A DNA stretch of 64,000 bases from Mortierella alpina (GCA_029449245.1 JANATF010000018.1:434001-498000), one strand, 5' to 3'; positions 44,401-53,110 are shown, counted from the first letter of the stretch. Notes: generated by a model not told the origin, from the letters alone. Made by a program: numbers and translations.

Positions 44401-46858
44401 TCCAATAGCCAGCACTCGTGGCGATACCCTTGCGAAATGTATTGCCGATCATCCTTTGTCTCAACGAAGGTTCGTCTGCGAGCCTTCAGTCATTCAGTTC
44501 TTGCGCGAGCGCATGCAAGAGGATGTTCTATACAAGAACCACCTACTCGCACTCATTGAGCTATCAAAAACGCATCCCAAAGCAAGCCAAGCGGCATCAA
44601 ACGCCATCACTATTTTGGTTCAGACTGGAGTCATGTTTAATGAGGCCGATCTACGAGGCATCCGGATTCCAGGCGCAGACTTGAGCGGCGGACAGTTTGA
44701 TTCAGCGCAACTGCAAGAGGCGGATTTGAGAAATACCAACCTTCGCAACATCTGGATGCGTCAGGCTGATTTGAGCAAGGCCAACATGGAAGGTGCACAG
44801 TTTGGCGAACGACCATTTCTTGAGGAGGATCACGAGGTGGAAAGCTGCACGTACTCGCCGGATGGGAAGACGTTTTCCATCGGCCTCAGGAACGGCACAA
44901 TCAGTCTGTACAGGACCACAGATTGGGTAAGGACGAAAACACTACGCGACCACACGGACCACACGGATCACACGGATCACGTTACAAGTGTTGCCTTTTC
45001 GCCAAGCGGCCAGCAGATTGCTTCAGGAGGTAGTGACACGATGGTTCGACTCTGGGACGCAGAAACCGGTGAACTTGCCGCCCTCCTCACTGGCCACGCG
45101 GATGAGGTCACGAGCGTCGTGTTTTCTCCAAGCGGCGAGTATATTTCTTCAGGCAGTTCTGACAAGACTGTGCGGATCTGGGATGCACACAGCAGGATCT
45201 CTGTTGCTATTCTAAGCGGCCATGCCGACACCGTTACGAGCGTGGTATTTTCGCCATGCGGCCAGCAGATTGCCTCTGGAGGTTTTGACGGCAGGGTGCT
45301 GCTCTGGGACTTACAAACCACTACAACGTATGCCATCCTAACCGGTCACATCGCTGAGGTGACGAGCGTCGTGTTCTCGCCAAAAAGCCAGCAGATTGCC
45401 TCAGGAAGCTATGACTACACGGTGCGACTCTGGGATGCACAATCCGGTGAACCTGGTATTGTTCTAAGTGGCCACACTTTCTACGTTATGAGCGTGGCGT
45501 TTTCGCCAAACGGCCAACAGGTTGCCTCCGGCAGCACTGACGACACGGTGCGACTCTGGGATGCACAAACGGGCGCACTTTATGGTATTCTACGAGGCCA
45601 TACGTCCAGTGTTAAGAGCGTCGTGTTTTCACCAGACGGCCAGCAGATCGCCTCGGGGAGTTCCGACAATACGGTGCGACTCTGGGACGCATTCACTAGT
45701 TCGCCTGGCGTCATCACAGGCGGTCATACCTCCCATATCAAGTGCGTGGTCTTTTCACCAAACGGGCAGCAAATCGCCTCAGGTAGTGAGGACAAGACAG
45801 TGCGACTGTGGGATGTCCAAACGGGCGCACCTGGTGCCATCCTACATGGCCATACCGGAGAGGTGACGAGTGTTGTGTTCTCGCCAGACGGCCAGCGGAT
45901 TGCCTCGGTCTGTTCTAACACAGTGCGGCTCTGGGACGCTCAAAGCGGTGCAGCTAAAGCCACCCTACGCGGCCACACCGAGGATATCACGAGCGCGGTG
46001 TTCTCGCCCAGCAGCCAGCAGATTGCCTCAGGCAGTCGCGACAAGACGGTGCGGCTCTGGGACGCAAGGACCGGTGCTCTTAGTATCACTGTAAGCGTTC
46101 CATCTGGATCCGGAGAGGTGGTGAGCGTTTTGTTTTCGCCATGTGGCCAGCAGATGGCGTCGGTCAGTTCTGATAAGACAGTACGGCTCTGGGACGCGGA
46201 AACGGGTGCACGTAGAGCCATTCTAATCGGCCACAGAAGGCACGTCAATAGCATGGTGTTCTCGCCAAACGGCCAGCAGATCGCCTCGGGCAGTTATGAT
46301 TACACCGTACGCCTTTGGGATGTTCAAACTGGAGAACCTTATGCTACACTATCCGGCCATACCAACTGTGTTACGAGCGTAGTATATTCTCCAAGCAGCC
46401 AGCAGATTGCCTCGGGCAGCTACGACCAGACGGTCCGACTCTGGGATACAAACACCGGTGCAGCTGGTGCAATCCTACATGGTCATACCTCTTTGGTTAT
46501 GAGTGTGGCATTTTCGCCAACCGGCCAGCAGATAGTCTCGGGCAGCGACGACAAGACGGTGCGGCTCTGGGATGTGGAATCCGGCCAGTGCTTGAGTGTG
46601 ATCAAGGGATTTTATGGGGCCACAAACAGTATTGCCTGGAGCGCAATTGAGAACGACCACTATTTTGTAACCGGTAGCGACATGTCTGTTCGCCTGTGGA
46701 AGGTAATAGTCGACCGGCGTCTTGTCCAACTACGGTGGAGCTCCATGCACGATCGACTGGACGTGTCAGACACCAACATTGTTAGTGCGCAGGGGCTCAC
46801 GAAGACGAATATGAAATTCCTCGAGCAACGTGGCGCTGTGAGCTGGAAAGAGCCGTAG
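41435..46858 (+). CDS. NACHT-pentapeptide-WD40 NLR-like protein (gene C)
   Basis: 1807 aa from ATG 41435, whose start MTNP matches that of gene A. A low-complexity N-terminus (residues 1-125) is followed by the helical region beginning LDIFSANVSRP. The NACHT NTPase has Walker A GDSGAGKST at residue 651 and Walker B ICDGYDE near 719, then SCRSQYL. Pentapeptide-like repeats run from about 1066 to 1128 (NEADLRGIRIPGADLSGG). About 15 WD40 blades span 1132-1757. The conserved tail WSSMHDRLDV and FLEQRGAVS closes the protein. It is the closest relative of gene A: the two share start, N-terminal domain, leader sequence and blade consensus (VVFSPSGQQIASGS). Gene A looks like a version with a contracted and recently homogenised blade array. 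The first full blade contains a HTD amino-acid expansion. Role: STAND receptor, ligand unknown. Confidence 0.9.
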   Translation: MTNPAKTTAAGSPPTKTSKQPSVKSKTVCDKTRSCWKKLFGSSKSTDAVQIQDGNVAATEASSSNTRAQPGINSHEAPASSIATEYRTNNSNSPLEYARILETWTQPIIKTRKARLDIFSANVSRPSAGIEAPEVGSCITSTTQLAWCSSLLPKNQTMSSGKVHKCDQDQEKATLEDVPTDATHIGWIKAIEKDVVEQDHIRWLGKCMVEEFTKAPVKDSTVIAEIVLLGPVLDREQYRKLLNCFIAEFGKAAMLDVYLLQGLIQLVQCSSDEYLVADDLITILNTLREKLQNTHKQSTEHRYHLTLALSRLLNVMAEHKVQDMKRVEEHEVLARIFSSLRSSSDPFLMYQASYAFQALQYVPDDETKQQAALRHTAGVVNSLIKISSVMKMDLSSVLEGLKDFQEVLSSTYVTVKSGYEGFCLLMESGRGVSDSLKEGLANGHRLPWYPALRAADGFVQRGKLADLNRLIVEAPCRRDALFQWGICQILGEIALDETWGATSRQQATDLLVDLYRNDMEWTQDKSIKGWMVAVLIHLGNTSDPAIKDHVKNLLDDLKNDGCSLTSHSYPLKARLQIPTASLLLARVLEIPNLEYDLHQLKRRLLQEQISAVYIPPMAKANQHAPDSDVFPLMKKVNEFLASEQQVMLILGDSGAGKSTFNRHLERELWDRYKSGGKVPLLINMPALSRPETELIAEHLRMHNFTDVQIQELKRHRQLTVICDGYDESQLTSNLHTTNQLNQAGQWRVQLVVSCRSQYLSRKYHDLFVPRGRDHYSTPAIHLFQEAVIAPFSRSQIKNYVDQYVPPEPRIWVTKDYMHNLTTIPNLMDLVTNPFLLIISLGALPTVVQKEKDITTVRITRVALYDSFVEQWIGANKRRLENQRLQHHRQRAHAELKDDFERRAIEYQKNLAGAIFREQEGRPVVDYTHNLDESSWKSRYFGPEPESTLLRECSLLKRVGNQYRFIHRSILEYFYSRFVLEPSRSDDGSSPIASTRGDTLAKCIADHPLSQRRFVCEPSVIQFLRERMQEDVLYKNHLLALIELSKTHPKASQAASNAITILVQTGVMFNEADLRGIRIPGADLSGGQFDSAQLQEADLRNTNLRNIWMRQADLSKANMEGAQFGERPFLEEDHEVESCTYSPDGKTFSIGLRNGTISLYRTTDWVRTKTLRDHTDHTDHTDHVTSVAFSPSGQQIASGGSDTMVRLWDAETGELAALLTGHADEVTSVVFSPSGEYISSGSSDKTVRIWDAHSRISVAILSGHADTVTSVVFSPCGQQIASGGFDGRVLLWDLQTTTTYAILTGHIAEVTSVVFSPKSQQIASGSYDYTVRLWDAQSGEPGIVLSGHTFYVMSVAFSPNGQQVASGSTDDTVRLWDAQTGALYGILRGHTSSVKSVVFSPDGQQIASGSSDNTVRLWDAFTSSPGVITGGHTSHIKCVVFSPNGQQIASGSEDKTVRLWDVQTGAPGAILHGHTGEVTSVVFSPDGQRIASVCSNTVRLWDAQSGAAKATLRGHTEDITSAVFSPSSQQIASGSRDKTVRLWDARTGALSITVSVPSGSGEVVSVLFSPCGQQMASVSSDKTVRLWDAETGARRAILIGHRRHVNSMVFSPNGQQIASGSYDYTVRLWDVQTGEPYATLSGHTNCVTSVVYSPSSQQIASGSYDQTVRLWDTNTGAAGAILHGHTSLVMSVAFSPTGQQIVSGSDDKTVRLWDVESGQCLSVIKGFYGATNSIAWSAIENDHYFVTGSDMSVRLWKVIVDRRLVQLRWSSMHDRLDVSDTNIVSAQGLTKTNMKFLEQRGAVSWKEP
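44948..44980 (+). repeat. 9-bp coding minisatellite (Asp-His-Thr)
   Basis: The unit GACCACACG/GATCACACG is repeated 3.7 times, encoding DHT repeats in the loop between blades 1 and 2 of NACHT gene C. Confidence 0.85.
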
Positions 46859-47117
46859 GTGACGAGAAGGGTAGATCGTATTCAAAAGTCAAAGTGTTTG
46901 ATAAACTAGTAAATTACCACACTCTCAACGGAGCTGACTGTGTCTAATGGGGGCTCAAACTGGTTAAACCATTACTTTTTTGCTCGCTGAGGTCGCTGAG
47001 GTCGCGGAGATCGCTAGGTTTAGGCACAGAACTTCTTCCAGAACAACACACTTGCAGATCTCGAGTTCACTATCGCTGTCGTTTTATTTATTTATTTTTT
47101 AATTTCTACAAGCAACA
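46859..47117. other. Spacer
   Basis: Contains a short imperfect GTCGCTGAG duplication at 46988-47005. No gene. Confidence 0.4.
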
Positions 47118-47345
47118 TCATTCTCGAGACGCCACGGCATTCATTTTCGCCTCTTCTCGTTCTTCGTAACAAGTATCGCAGATGAAGGCAGAGTTGGAGG
47201 GACGTGAGGTGTTCTTATAGTACTTTGTGAGGCGGAGGCTGCCGTGACAACCTTCCTTGCAGAAAGTACAAGTCTTGTTTCCGACCCTTCCGCTGCATAG
47301 ATGGACTTGGTCACCACAGTGAGAGTGGCAGCAGTGGTCGCACAT
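47118..47345 (-). CDS. Small cysteine-rich, probably zinc-binding protein
   Basis: 75 aa from ATG 47345 (MCDHCCHSHCGDQVHLC). Ten Cys and several His occur in CxxC-type pairs (CDHC, CTFC, CDTC) spread over 60 residues, suggesting two or more zinc sites. No known catalytic motif is present. The sequence just upstream of the ATG (CTTTCTGCAG followed by TC) is a good 3' splice site in the minus orientation, so the real protein may have a further 5' exon reaching towards 47470. I do not recognise a named family; a short adaptor or RING/FYVE-like fragment is possible. Confidence 0.5.
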   Translation of the reverse strand: MCDHCCHSHCGDQVHLCSGRVGNKTCTFCKEGCHGSLRLTKYYKNTSRPSNSAFICDTCYEEREEAKMNAVASRE

Positions 47346-48084
47346 GACTGCAGAAAGTCTAAGGTTGAGCACCGTTTGAGACGATTAACCATTATGATTC
47401 TCGGAGAACAGATTTCGATAGTGACACGACCCATTCTTGAGAAGGCGAGAGTAATACACGACATTGTACGATGATAACGAGACCAGTTGACGAGCTGCGG
47501 GGGAGCGGAGCGAACACTTTACTGGGCTATTTTTTGGGGGGGATATGTTAGATGTGAACCTGAAGGAGGGTGCGGGTGAAGGCGAGAACAAAGAGCGATG
47601 GAGAAATAAAGGACTCTGGCTCAGGAGGCGTCAGAAGGAGTGTTGAATGTCAAACGAGACCAGCATTTTGCCACCAGTCTGTACACGACGCCTATTTCCG
47701 TGCAAGAGATTGCCAAAAGCACAGCATGAAATGCGCGCAATGCGGCCTTGTCAAAGTGCATCAGCTGCCTTGCTCGCTCGAGAACAAACAGCCTCTCGGT
47801 GGTGATGGTTCATGACATTCGGAAGCTGATTCAAAGCATGGCTTTTTCCAGCTTGACTCTCCACTCTACACCCCTACGCGTTTATACGGTCATTCGTCTA
47901 AAAAGGTGTTACGCGACTGGTTTAGAGCGACATAGTCGTCGATATCATTAGACACATCGGGGCCTACCCTCGCATAGTGCGAGTGAAGCAAAGAGCACTC
48001 AATGCTATAGACGCTTGCAAAGTAGGCACACGGCGAACATGGAGGTGGTGGACCGGGAGCGGCGAACGCGTTTGAGCTGCGTAA
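47346..48084. other. Region left of the DUF6589 element
   Basis: No supported gene. A possible 5' exon of the small Cys-rich protein may lie at 47360-47470. Confidence 0.4.
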
Positions 48085-48095
48085 AGCAGCAAAGT
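48085..48095 (+). repeat. 11-bp target-site duplication, left
   Basis: AGCAGCAAAGT, identical to 53100-53110. The outer base on each side could belong to the terminal repeat instead, so the true length is 9 to 11 bp. Confidence 0.9.
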
Positions 48096-48231
48096 AGTCT
48101 CGCATCCAGCCCCTTCATTTTACGTGGGGCAGGACTCGCAGTCCTGCTTCCACTGAAATGAGGGTCTGGGAAAATTGTTAGACTTATCGGCAGAGCGACC
48201 CGTAAAATCCAAAAAGGCAACTTGTTAAGGG
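48096..48231 (+). repeat. Left 136-bp terminal inverted repeat
   Basis: Starts AGTCTCGCATCCAGCCCC and ends AACTTGTTAAGGG. It is an exact inverted copy of 52964-53099. It contains an inner hairpin GCAGGACT-CGC-AGTCCTGC. Confidence 0.95.
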
Positions 48232-48348
48232 CTTTCCCATGCGCATGGACATGCATGACGGAAGCAAAAAATACACCCTCTCTCACTCTCTACTCCACCT
48301 TCCGGCCCCAGTCCTTTCACTTGTTATACTTCAGTCTCTACAGTAGTC

Positions 48349-51105
48349 ATGGACCCAATTCTTTCTGATTTGCCCCCCAAACCCATTGTTATCCAGCATG
48401 ATGATCCCTTCGTAAACTCTTTCTGCCTAGCCACCATAGCTGCCGCGAGGGTCGAAAGAAGGGCAGCGGAGTATCGAGAAAGAAGGACCAAGTTTCAACA
48501 GCAGGAAGATAACAGCAAATCGCTTTTATTCATATTCAAGGCACTCGCCACCAAAGGCCTCTCCTTGCGCGAGTTCCTATTTAAGAGTTTCAACTCCGAG
48601 CATGAAGAAATCAGGAGCAAGGTTAACCAATTTTGCGCCACTGATGGTCCTGCTGCGGTACTCCACCTTTGGGGGATGAAGTTGGAGGGTGGAAAGTACG
48701 ACTCTAGCTTTGCTAAGGAGGCAATCGAAATCGTGGGCAAGCGCGTTCAGGCCGACCTCAAAAACGCCAGCAAGGACACCACTTTTCGGTTTCCAGCAAA
48801 GAAAGTGAGCCGTAAAAATGTAGAGGCATTCTCTCTGGACCGTATGAGGGCCTCGCTAGCGAACTCGGCTCCGAATCTTACACACCTTCTGAAGCTAATG
48901 ACACCAACAACTGAAGAGAAAGGGCTCTGGAAGCCGTACCCAGAGAACAGGAGGCCGCGCGACATCGAGTCCACCGATCCGATACCTCCCAGGATGGCGC
49001 CTAGAGCAGCGTGGCTCTCAGTATCCAACCTGGACCCTGACTCGGATGAGGCACTTGAACTATCATCGGACTCCGGCTCGGACAGTGACTTATTAAACAT
49101 TCGATGGCATAGAGAGGAACAAGACTCAGAGTGGGAGGACGATGAACGCAAGCCGAGCCCGTCCCCGTTCGAAGATCAGCGCTCTTTTATTGTAACCGTG
49201 GGGTGCATGCTGGTCTTTATGAAGAACCAGCAGTCAAATCGTCTACAAATGATGATTGGTAAGAAGCCTTGCCATTCATCAATGTAATATAGCATCTGGT
49301 CAGGGTTGTAGCTCTAATCATACTTTGACCTTCATTAGGATTATATCTTCGAGGACTGACAGCGCCAAAACGTCTGATTCATTTGTTAAGCAAGATGGGG
49401 TTAAGTGTCTCGTATCCCACCTCTACCGCATGTCTGAAGTCTTTGGCGCTGGACAAGATCAGAACGGTTCGGAGAGTCGCAAGGAAGAAACAAGTCTACT
49501 TCCTGTATGACAACTTTAACCGAAAGGTGACCCACCGCCACCAACGTACAGATAATCAGGACTTTTTTGAAAACGCAACCACAGGAACGATCGTTGTGGG
49601 CGAACAGCTTGGCGAGGAACGGCTCCCTGACGATCCACCCGTTAAACCCAGCGTCACCAACGTTGCGATAAGCCGGAAGGATGCATTTCATTTCAATCAT
49701 GTTTTTCGCTTCCATTTTTTCGACAACCTTCTCTTACAAGTTTCACCAGCTATTTAGATCGACATTCAAAATTCCAGCAATCAAGCAACTCGTCCCAAAG
49801 CGGACGGAAGCTTACGAACTTGCGGCCATGGACATTGATCAGTCGACTGTAGGAGGGAACATCCAGGTTCTTGACAACATGCGCCAGACGCTGAACTTAT
49901 CCAAAGGTTATTTCAAGAATTTAAAGATGATCATTGCTGGTGATCATCTTACGATATCCAGAGTCCAATCCGCACAGAAACGCAATATATGCGAGGCCAC
50001 ATATTTCGACCAGATGCGGTGGGCAATCCCGGTATTACAACTATTCCATATGGAAATGCTTCTATGTTCGACCATCCTCAACACACACTACGGGAGCGTT
50101 AATACTCCGGGGTCATTGGCGTACTTTATTCCAGTGCTTAAGCGTCGGACGCTGAACCGGGAGATGCCATGTTACTACACAGCTGACGAGTTCTTGAGGA
50201 CCCTATTTCGAGCAATGTGCAGTCAGCTATGGCGAAAGAAGATGGAGACGTACGTCCGGGATCACGGTGAGATGTCGGACGAGACGATGAAGCAGGAAAT
50301 AAACATCACAATCCTTCAGCTTACCCTCCCAGGAGAAACGCTTTTCGACAATTTCTCCACCACAAACGCCAACGCCATGTTATTCATGCGCGATATGGCT
50401 GTATACCTTGAATTCTGTGCAGCCATCAAGTCAGGGGACATCGGACGTCTCGAGGAAATTTTGAAATGGATTACGATTATGTTTCAAGCTGGGAACCACA
50501 ACAATTATGCTCTCGAGCTCTTGCGCTTCGGTTATTACGCGCAGCACAAGTGGGGAATAGCAAGGAAGGAGGCTGTCTTTTCATCGCTACTGATGAATAC
50601 GAAAGGGCTCAAAAATCATTGGCTTCCAAGCGATCTATATCAGGAGCACAACAACCTCCTGACAAAGTCCACCCACGCGACAGTCGGGAACAAGTGGTCC
50701 GCAATGAGCTATACCACCCCAAATATCCGTCTATTTCAAGAAGTCTCGTCCCAACTCGAGTCCGAGTTCAAGATGGCCAAAACCAGCTCATTTCACAGGT
50801 CTACGTCAACCGACAAAGATGCAACGCTCGTTTTGCGTTTGCTAGAAGAGCATCACATCCTCAGTGAAGCCAGCCATCCAAGCGAACATCAAATCCACCC
50901 GTACGCTACAACGCAAGCACTCAATTTGGTGACCGAGGGTACCATAAAGCTTGTAGGTGGAGGCTACAGGAAGTTTATTGAGCGCATGGAGGAAGAAAAC
51001 GCGGATGAGGCATTTGCAAAGCATAGGGACATAGAAAAACTCATGCGGCAACTCGATGAAGAAACCCAACAAGCACGAAATTCTTTGGATACGGCCTTTG
51101 AATAA
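48349..51105 (+). CDS. DUF6589 protein, candidate transposase
   Basis: The proposed CDS is join(48349..49258,49339..49700,49750..51105), 875 aa. Intron 1 (GTAAGA to CATTAG) is well supported. The second junction is less certain: the reading phase must shift between 49690 and 49760, and a 49-nt intron (GTTTTT to ACCAG) does this, while a frameshift is the alternative. The N-terminal 300 residues are helical with an acidic stretch. From about residue 305 the protein matches the fungal DUF6589 pattern: FLYDNFNRK, AMDIDQSTVGGN, IAGDHLTISRV, RWAIPVLQLFHMEM and THYG. Acidic residues D361 (YDNFN), D489 (AGDHLT) and E680 (NYALELL) are spaced like a DDE triad. The function of the family is not established. 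Its position as one of only two genes between perfect inverted repeats argues for a transposase. A C-terminal coiled coil ends the protein. Confidence 0.8.
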
Positions 51106-51111
51106 ACAAAT

Positions 51112-52899
51112 TTATTTCCTTGTCCTGAGGCGCTTGTTAAGACTGGTATCGAATGCCAAGAGGCTACTATCCATCGCCCGCTTTTCGGTTAAGTTTTCCT
51201 GTTGAATGGCCAAAGATACACTAGTACCTTCATGATCATGCTGGGCATCTGCATGTTGTCGATCCTGGTCCTGAAGCGGCATGTCTGCCATGACAGGGTT
51301 GTCGATCTCGTTGTTGTATTCCGCGAGCATGTCAGCAAGTCGTTGTTGCGAGCCTTGAACCAACTCTGACCAATAAATAATGTCACTTATATCCTCGGCA
51401 GTAGTGACATCTCCAAACCTCGTCGAGAGCAAGTTGATGAACTTGTCATCCATAATGCACCTCGCTGTATAAAAGTCCGCATGCCTCCTCAGCTCCTGTA
51501 ACTCGGTGTTCCTCCAAGATTGTATCCTCGTCTTGGTCTCAAGTTGCTGTTCAGGACGACGTAAACGTTTGAACGTTGGGGCTGGCCGCCGTGGAACAGG
51601 AATGCTAGTCCTCTGGTCGGAAGCCTTGCCTGACGCAGGGAGAGACACGTCACAGCGATCACAGCAGTCGGGAATCGCTTTGTGCTCATTCCCGAAAGCA
51701 TCGTTAAAAGATTTCCGGCGGCAATTACCCCAGTGGACCCAGTCTTGCAGATCGGCATCCATTGTCTTGAGGCGGTGGGTATCGGTCCGCGGATAGATCA
51801 AAATGCCAGAACCTTGGAGACTTGGATCGCGGGCAGCACGACCAAGCCGCTGTGCAAGGACAGTGATGTTCTTGGGGAGTCTGAACTGGACGACTCGAAC
51901 AATGTCATTCATATCGCATCCCATTCCTGCAGCTTCAGTGGACAGCAACACGCGAATTTCGCCTCGTCTGAACTGCGCCATGTAAAGTTGCTTAGTATCT
52001 GTTGCTAGATCAGCGAAGTAGCAGCCTATTTGTTCATGACGAGGTGGCTGCAAGGCTAGTGCTTTTCTCGCCAGATAGCTGTAAGCCTTGTTCATCTCAT
52101 CCAGTTTGTCGAAATATACGATTGTCTTCTTGAAATCCAAGAGAAATTCCAGTCCTGGGTACAAGGTGTCGTTGTTGTAGCACATTTGTACTTCATACTT
52201 GATATTTGGACGATCGGTATCGGCTTTTATGACGATGACATCCCCTGCGTAGCGAAGGCTTTCCTTCACATCCTCCAGAATTTGTCCATGAAGTGTTGCC
52301 GATACCGCCACAAAAGCAACGCCAGGAGGGACCTTAGATCTCAGATCCCCAATCCGGCTGTACTGTGGCCTGAATTCCGGGCCCCACGTGCTGATGCAAT
52401 GCGCCTCGTCGACAACTACAGCCTGGACTCGCGACCTCCAGCCGTCCTCGCTCCAGAGAAGCCCAAAACGCACATCGTTGAAGGCTGTTTCTGGAGACAT
52501 AAAAACTGCTCGATACACTCCGCCAATAAGTTCTTCTTCGAGGTTGTCTGGTAATTGTCGGCCACTGTAAATGGGAATGCTGCTGATGCCCAAAGCCTCG
52601 AGTTTCTGGTGCTGTTCCTCCATTAATGCTACAAGCGGCGACATGATAACGATGATGCGCTTCTCCCATAAAATCAGCGGCAGGAAGTAAGCCAGGGTTT
52701 TGCCCCAACCACATCCTGCAATAAGGATGCAGTCCTCTCCACGGCCAATATGTTCAGCGACCTTCCGTTGTTCGGGCTTGGGAGTGTATCCGAACACGCG
52801 CTCGCACAGCTCGTCTCCGTTGTCCGGATATGAAAGAATAGGAGGGGCACTTGGCAATTTATTGCGAGGCTCAAGGTTGAAACGTGAATAGTGGCCCAT
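51112..52899 (-). CDS. RecQ-like DEAH helicase
   Basis: 595 aa from ATG 52899, intronless. Superfamily 2 motifs occur in order: Q-motif region (YTPKPEQRK), Walker A AGCGWGKT, motif Ia (MSPLVALMEEQ), motif II DEAH (VVDEAHCIS), motif III SAT, motif V (STEAAGMGCD) and motif VI QRLGRAARD. After the helicase core is a Cys cluster (NCRRKSFNDAFG, then CCDRCD), the RecQ zinc-binding signature. There is no visible WH/HRDC domain or N-terminal nuclease. Size and form are like the short RecQ-like helicases found with repeats and subtelomeres in fungi rather than the cellular Sgs1/RecQ enzymes. It lies convergent to the DUF6589 gene with 6 bp between stops. Proposed role: unwinding or strand processing during excision or after integration (inference). 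Confidence 0.9.
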   Translation of the reverse strand: MGHYSRFNLEPRNKLPSAPPILSYPDNGDELCERVFGYTPKPEQRKVAEHIGRGEDCILIAGCGWGKTLAYFLPLILWEKRIIVIMSPLVALMEEQHQKLEALGISSIPIYSGRQLPDNLEEELIGGVYRAVFMSPETAFNDVRFGLLWSEDGWRSRVQAVVVDEAHCISTWGPEFRPQYSRIGDLRSKVPPGVAFVAVSATLHGQILEDVKESLRYAGDVIVIKADTDRPNIKYEVQMCYNNDTLYPGLEFLLDFKKTIVYFDKLDEMNKAYSYLARKALALQPPRHEQIGCYFADLATDTKQLYMAQFRRGEIRVLLSTEAAGMGCDMNDIVRVVQFRLPKNITVLAQRLGRAARDPSLQGSGILIYPRTDTHRLKTMDADLQDWVHWGNCRRKSFNDAFGNEHKAIPDCCDRCDVSLPASGKASDQRTSIPVPRRPAPTFKRLRRPEQQLETKTRIQSWRNTELQELRRHADFYTARCIMDDKFINLLSTRFGDVTTAEDISDIIYWSELVQGSQQRLADMLAEYNNEIDNPVMADMPLQDQDRQHADAQHDHEGTSVSLAIQQENLTEKRAMDSSLLAFDTSLNKRLRTRK

Positions 52900-52963
52900 G
52901 TCGAACGATGTATAGAGATTAAAGGTTGAATGCAGGTGAACGAGGACGGCAATAAGCGCGCTC

Positions 52964-53099
52964 CCCTTAACAAGTTGCCTTTTTGGATTTTACGGGTCGC
53001 TCTGCCGATAAGTCTAACAATTTTCCCAGACCCTCATTTCAGTGGAAGCAGGACTGCGAGTCCTGCCCCACGTAAAATGAAGGGGCTGGATGCGAGACT
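52964..53099 (-). repeat. Right 136-bp terminal inverted repeat
   Basis: Exact inverted copy of 48096-48231. It ends at the base before the second AGCAGCAAAGT. Confidence 0.95.
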
Positions 53100-53110
53100 A
53101 GCAGCAAAGT
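53100..53110 (+). repeat. 11-bp target-site duplication, right
   Basis: AGCAGCAAAGT, identical to 48085-48095. Confidence 0.9.

Larger units (their letters stand above)
48096..53099. mobile_element. Two-gene DUF6589/RecQ DNA transposon, 5.0 kb
   Basis: The ends are 136-bp terminal inverted repeats (48096-48231 and 52964-53099) that are identical at every position. Both are flanked by the direct repeat AGCAGCAAAGT (48085-48095 and 53100-53110). Long inverted repeats with a 9-11-bp duplication are the ends expected of Mutator-like elements, but no MULE transposase is present. The interior is fully used by two convergent genes whose stop codons are 6 bp apart: a DUF6589 protein (48349-51105, +) and a RecQ-like helicase (51112-52899, -). 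Both frames are intact. I infer a young, potentially active cut-and-paste element in which DUF6589 is the transposase. Confidence 0.9.

Noticed and set aside
44900-46700. CRISPR-like regular repeats
   Set aside because: The 126-bp periodicity is coding WD40 blades in a eukaryotic gene, with no spacer/repeat structure.
49735-49757. An 18-nt GT...AG segment as an intron in the DUF6589 gene
   Set aside because: Too short for splicing, and removing it keeps the wrong reading phase.
48096-53099. Classification as a Mutator-like element
   Set aside because: The long inverted repeats and 9-11-bp duplication fit, but no MULE transposase, SWIM or zinc-knuckle motif is encoded, so I do not assign it to that superfamily.
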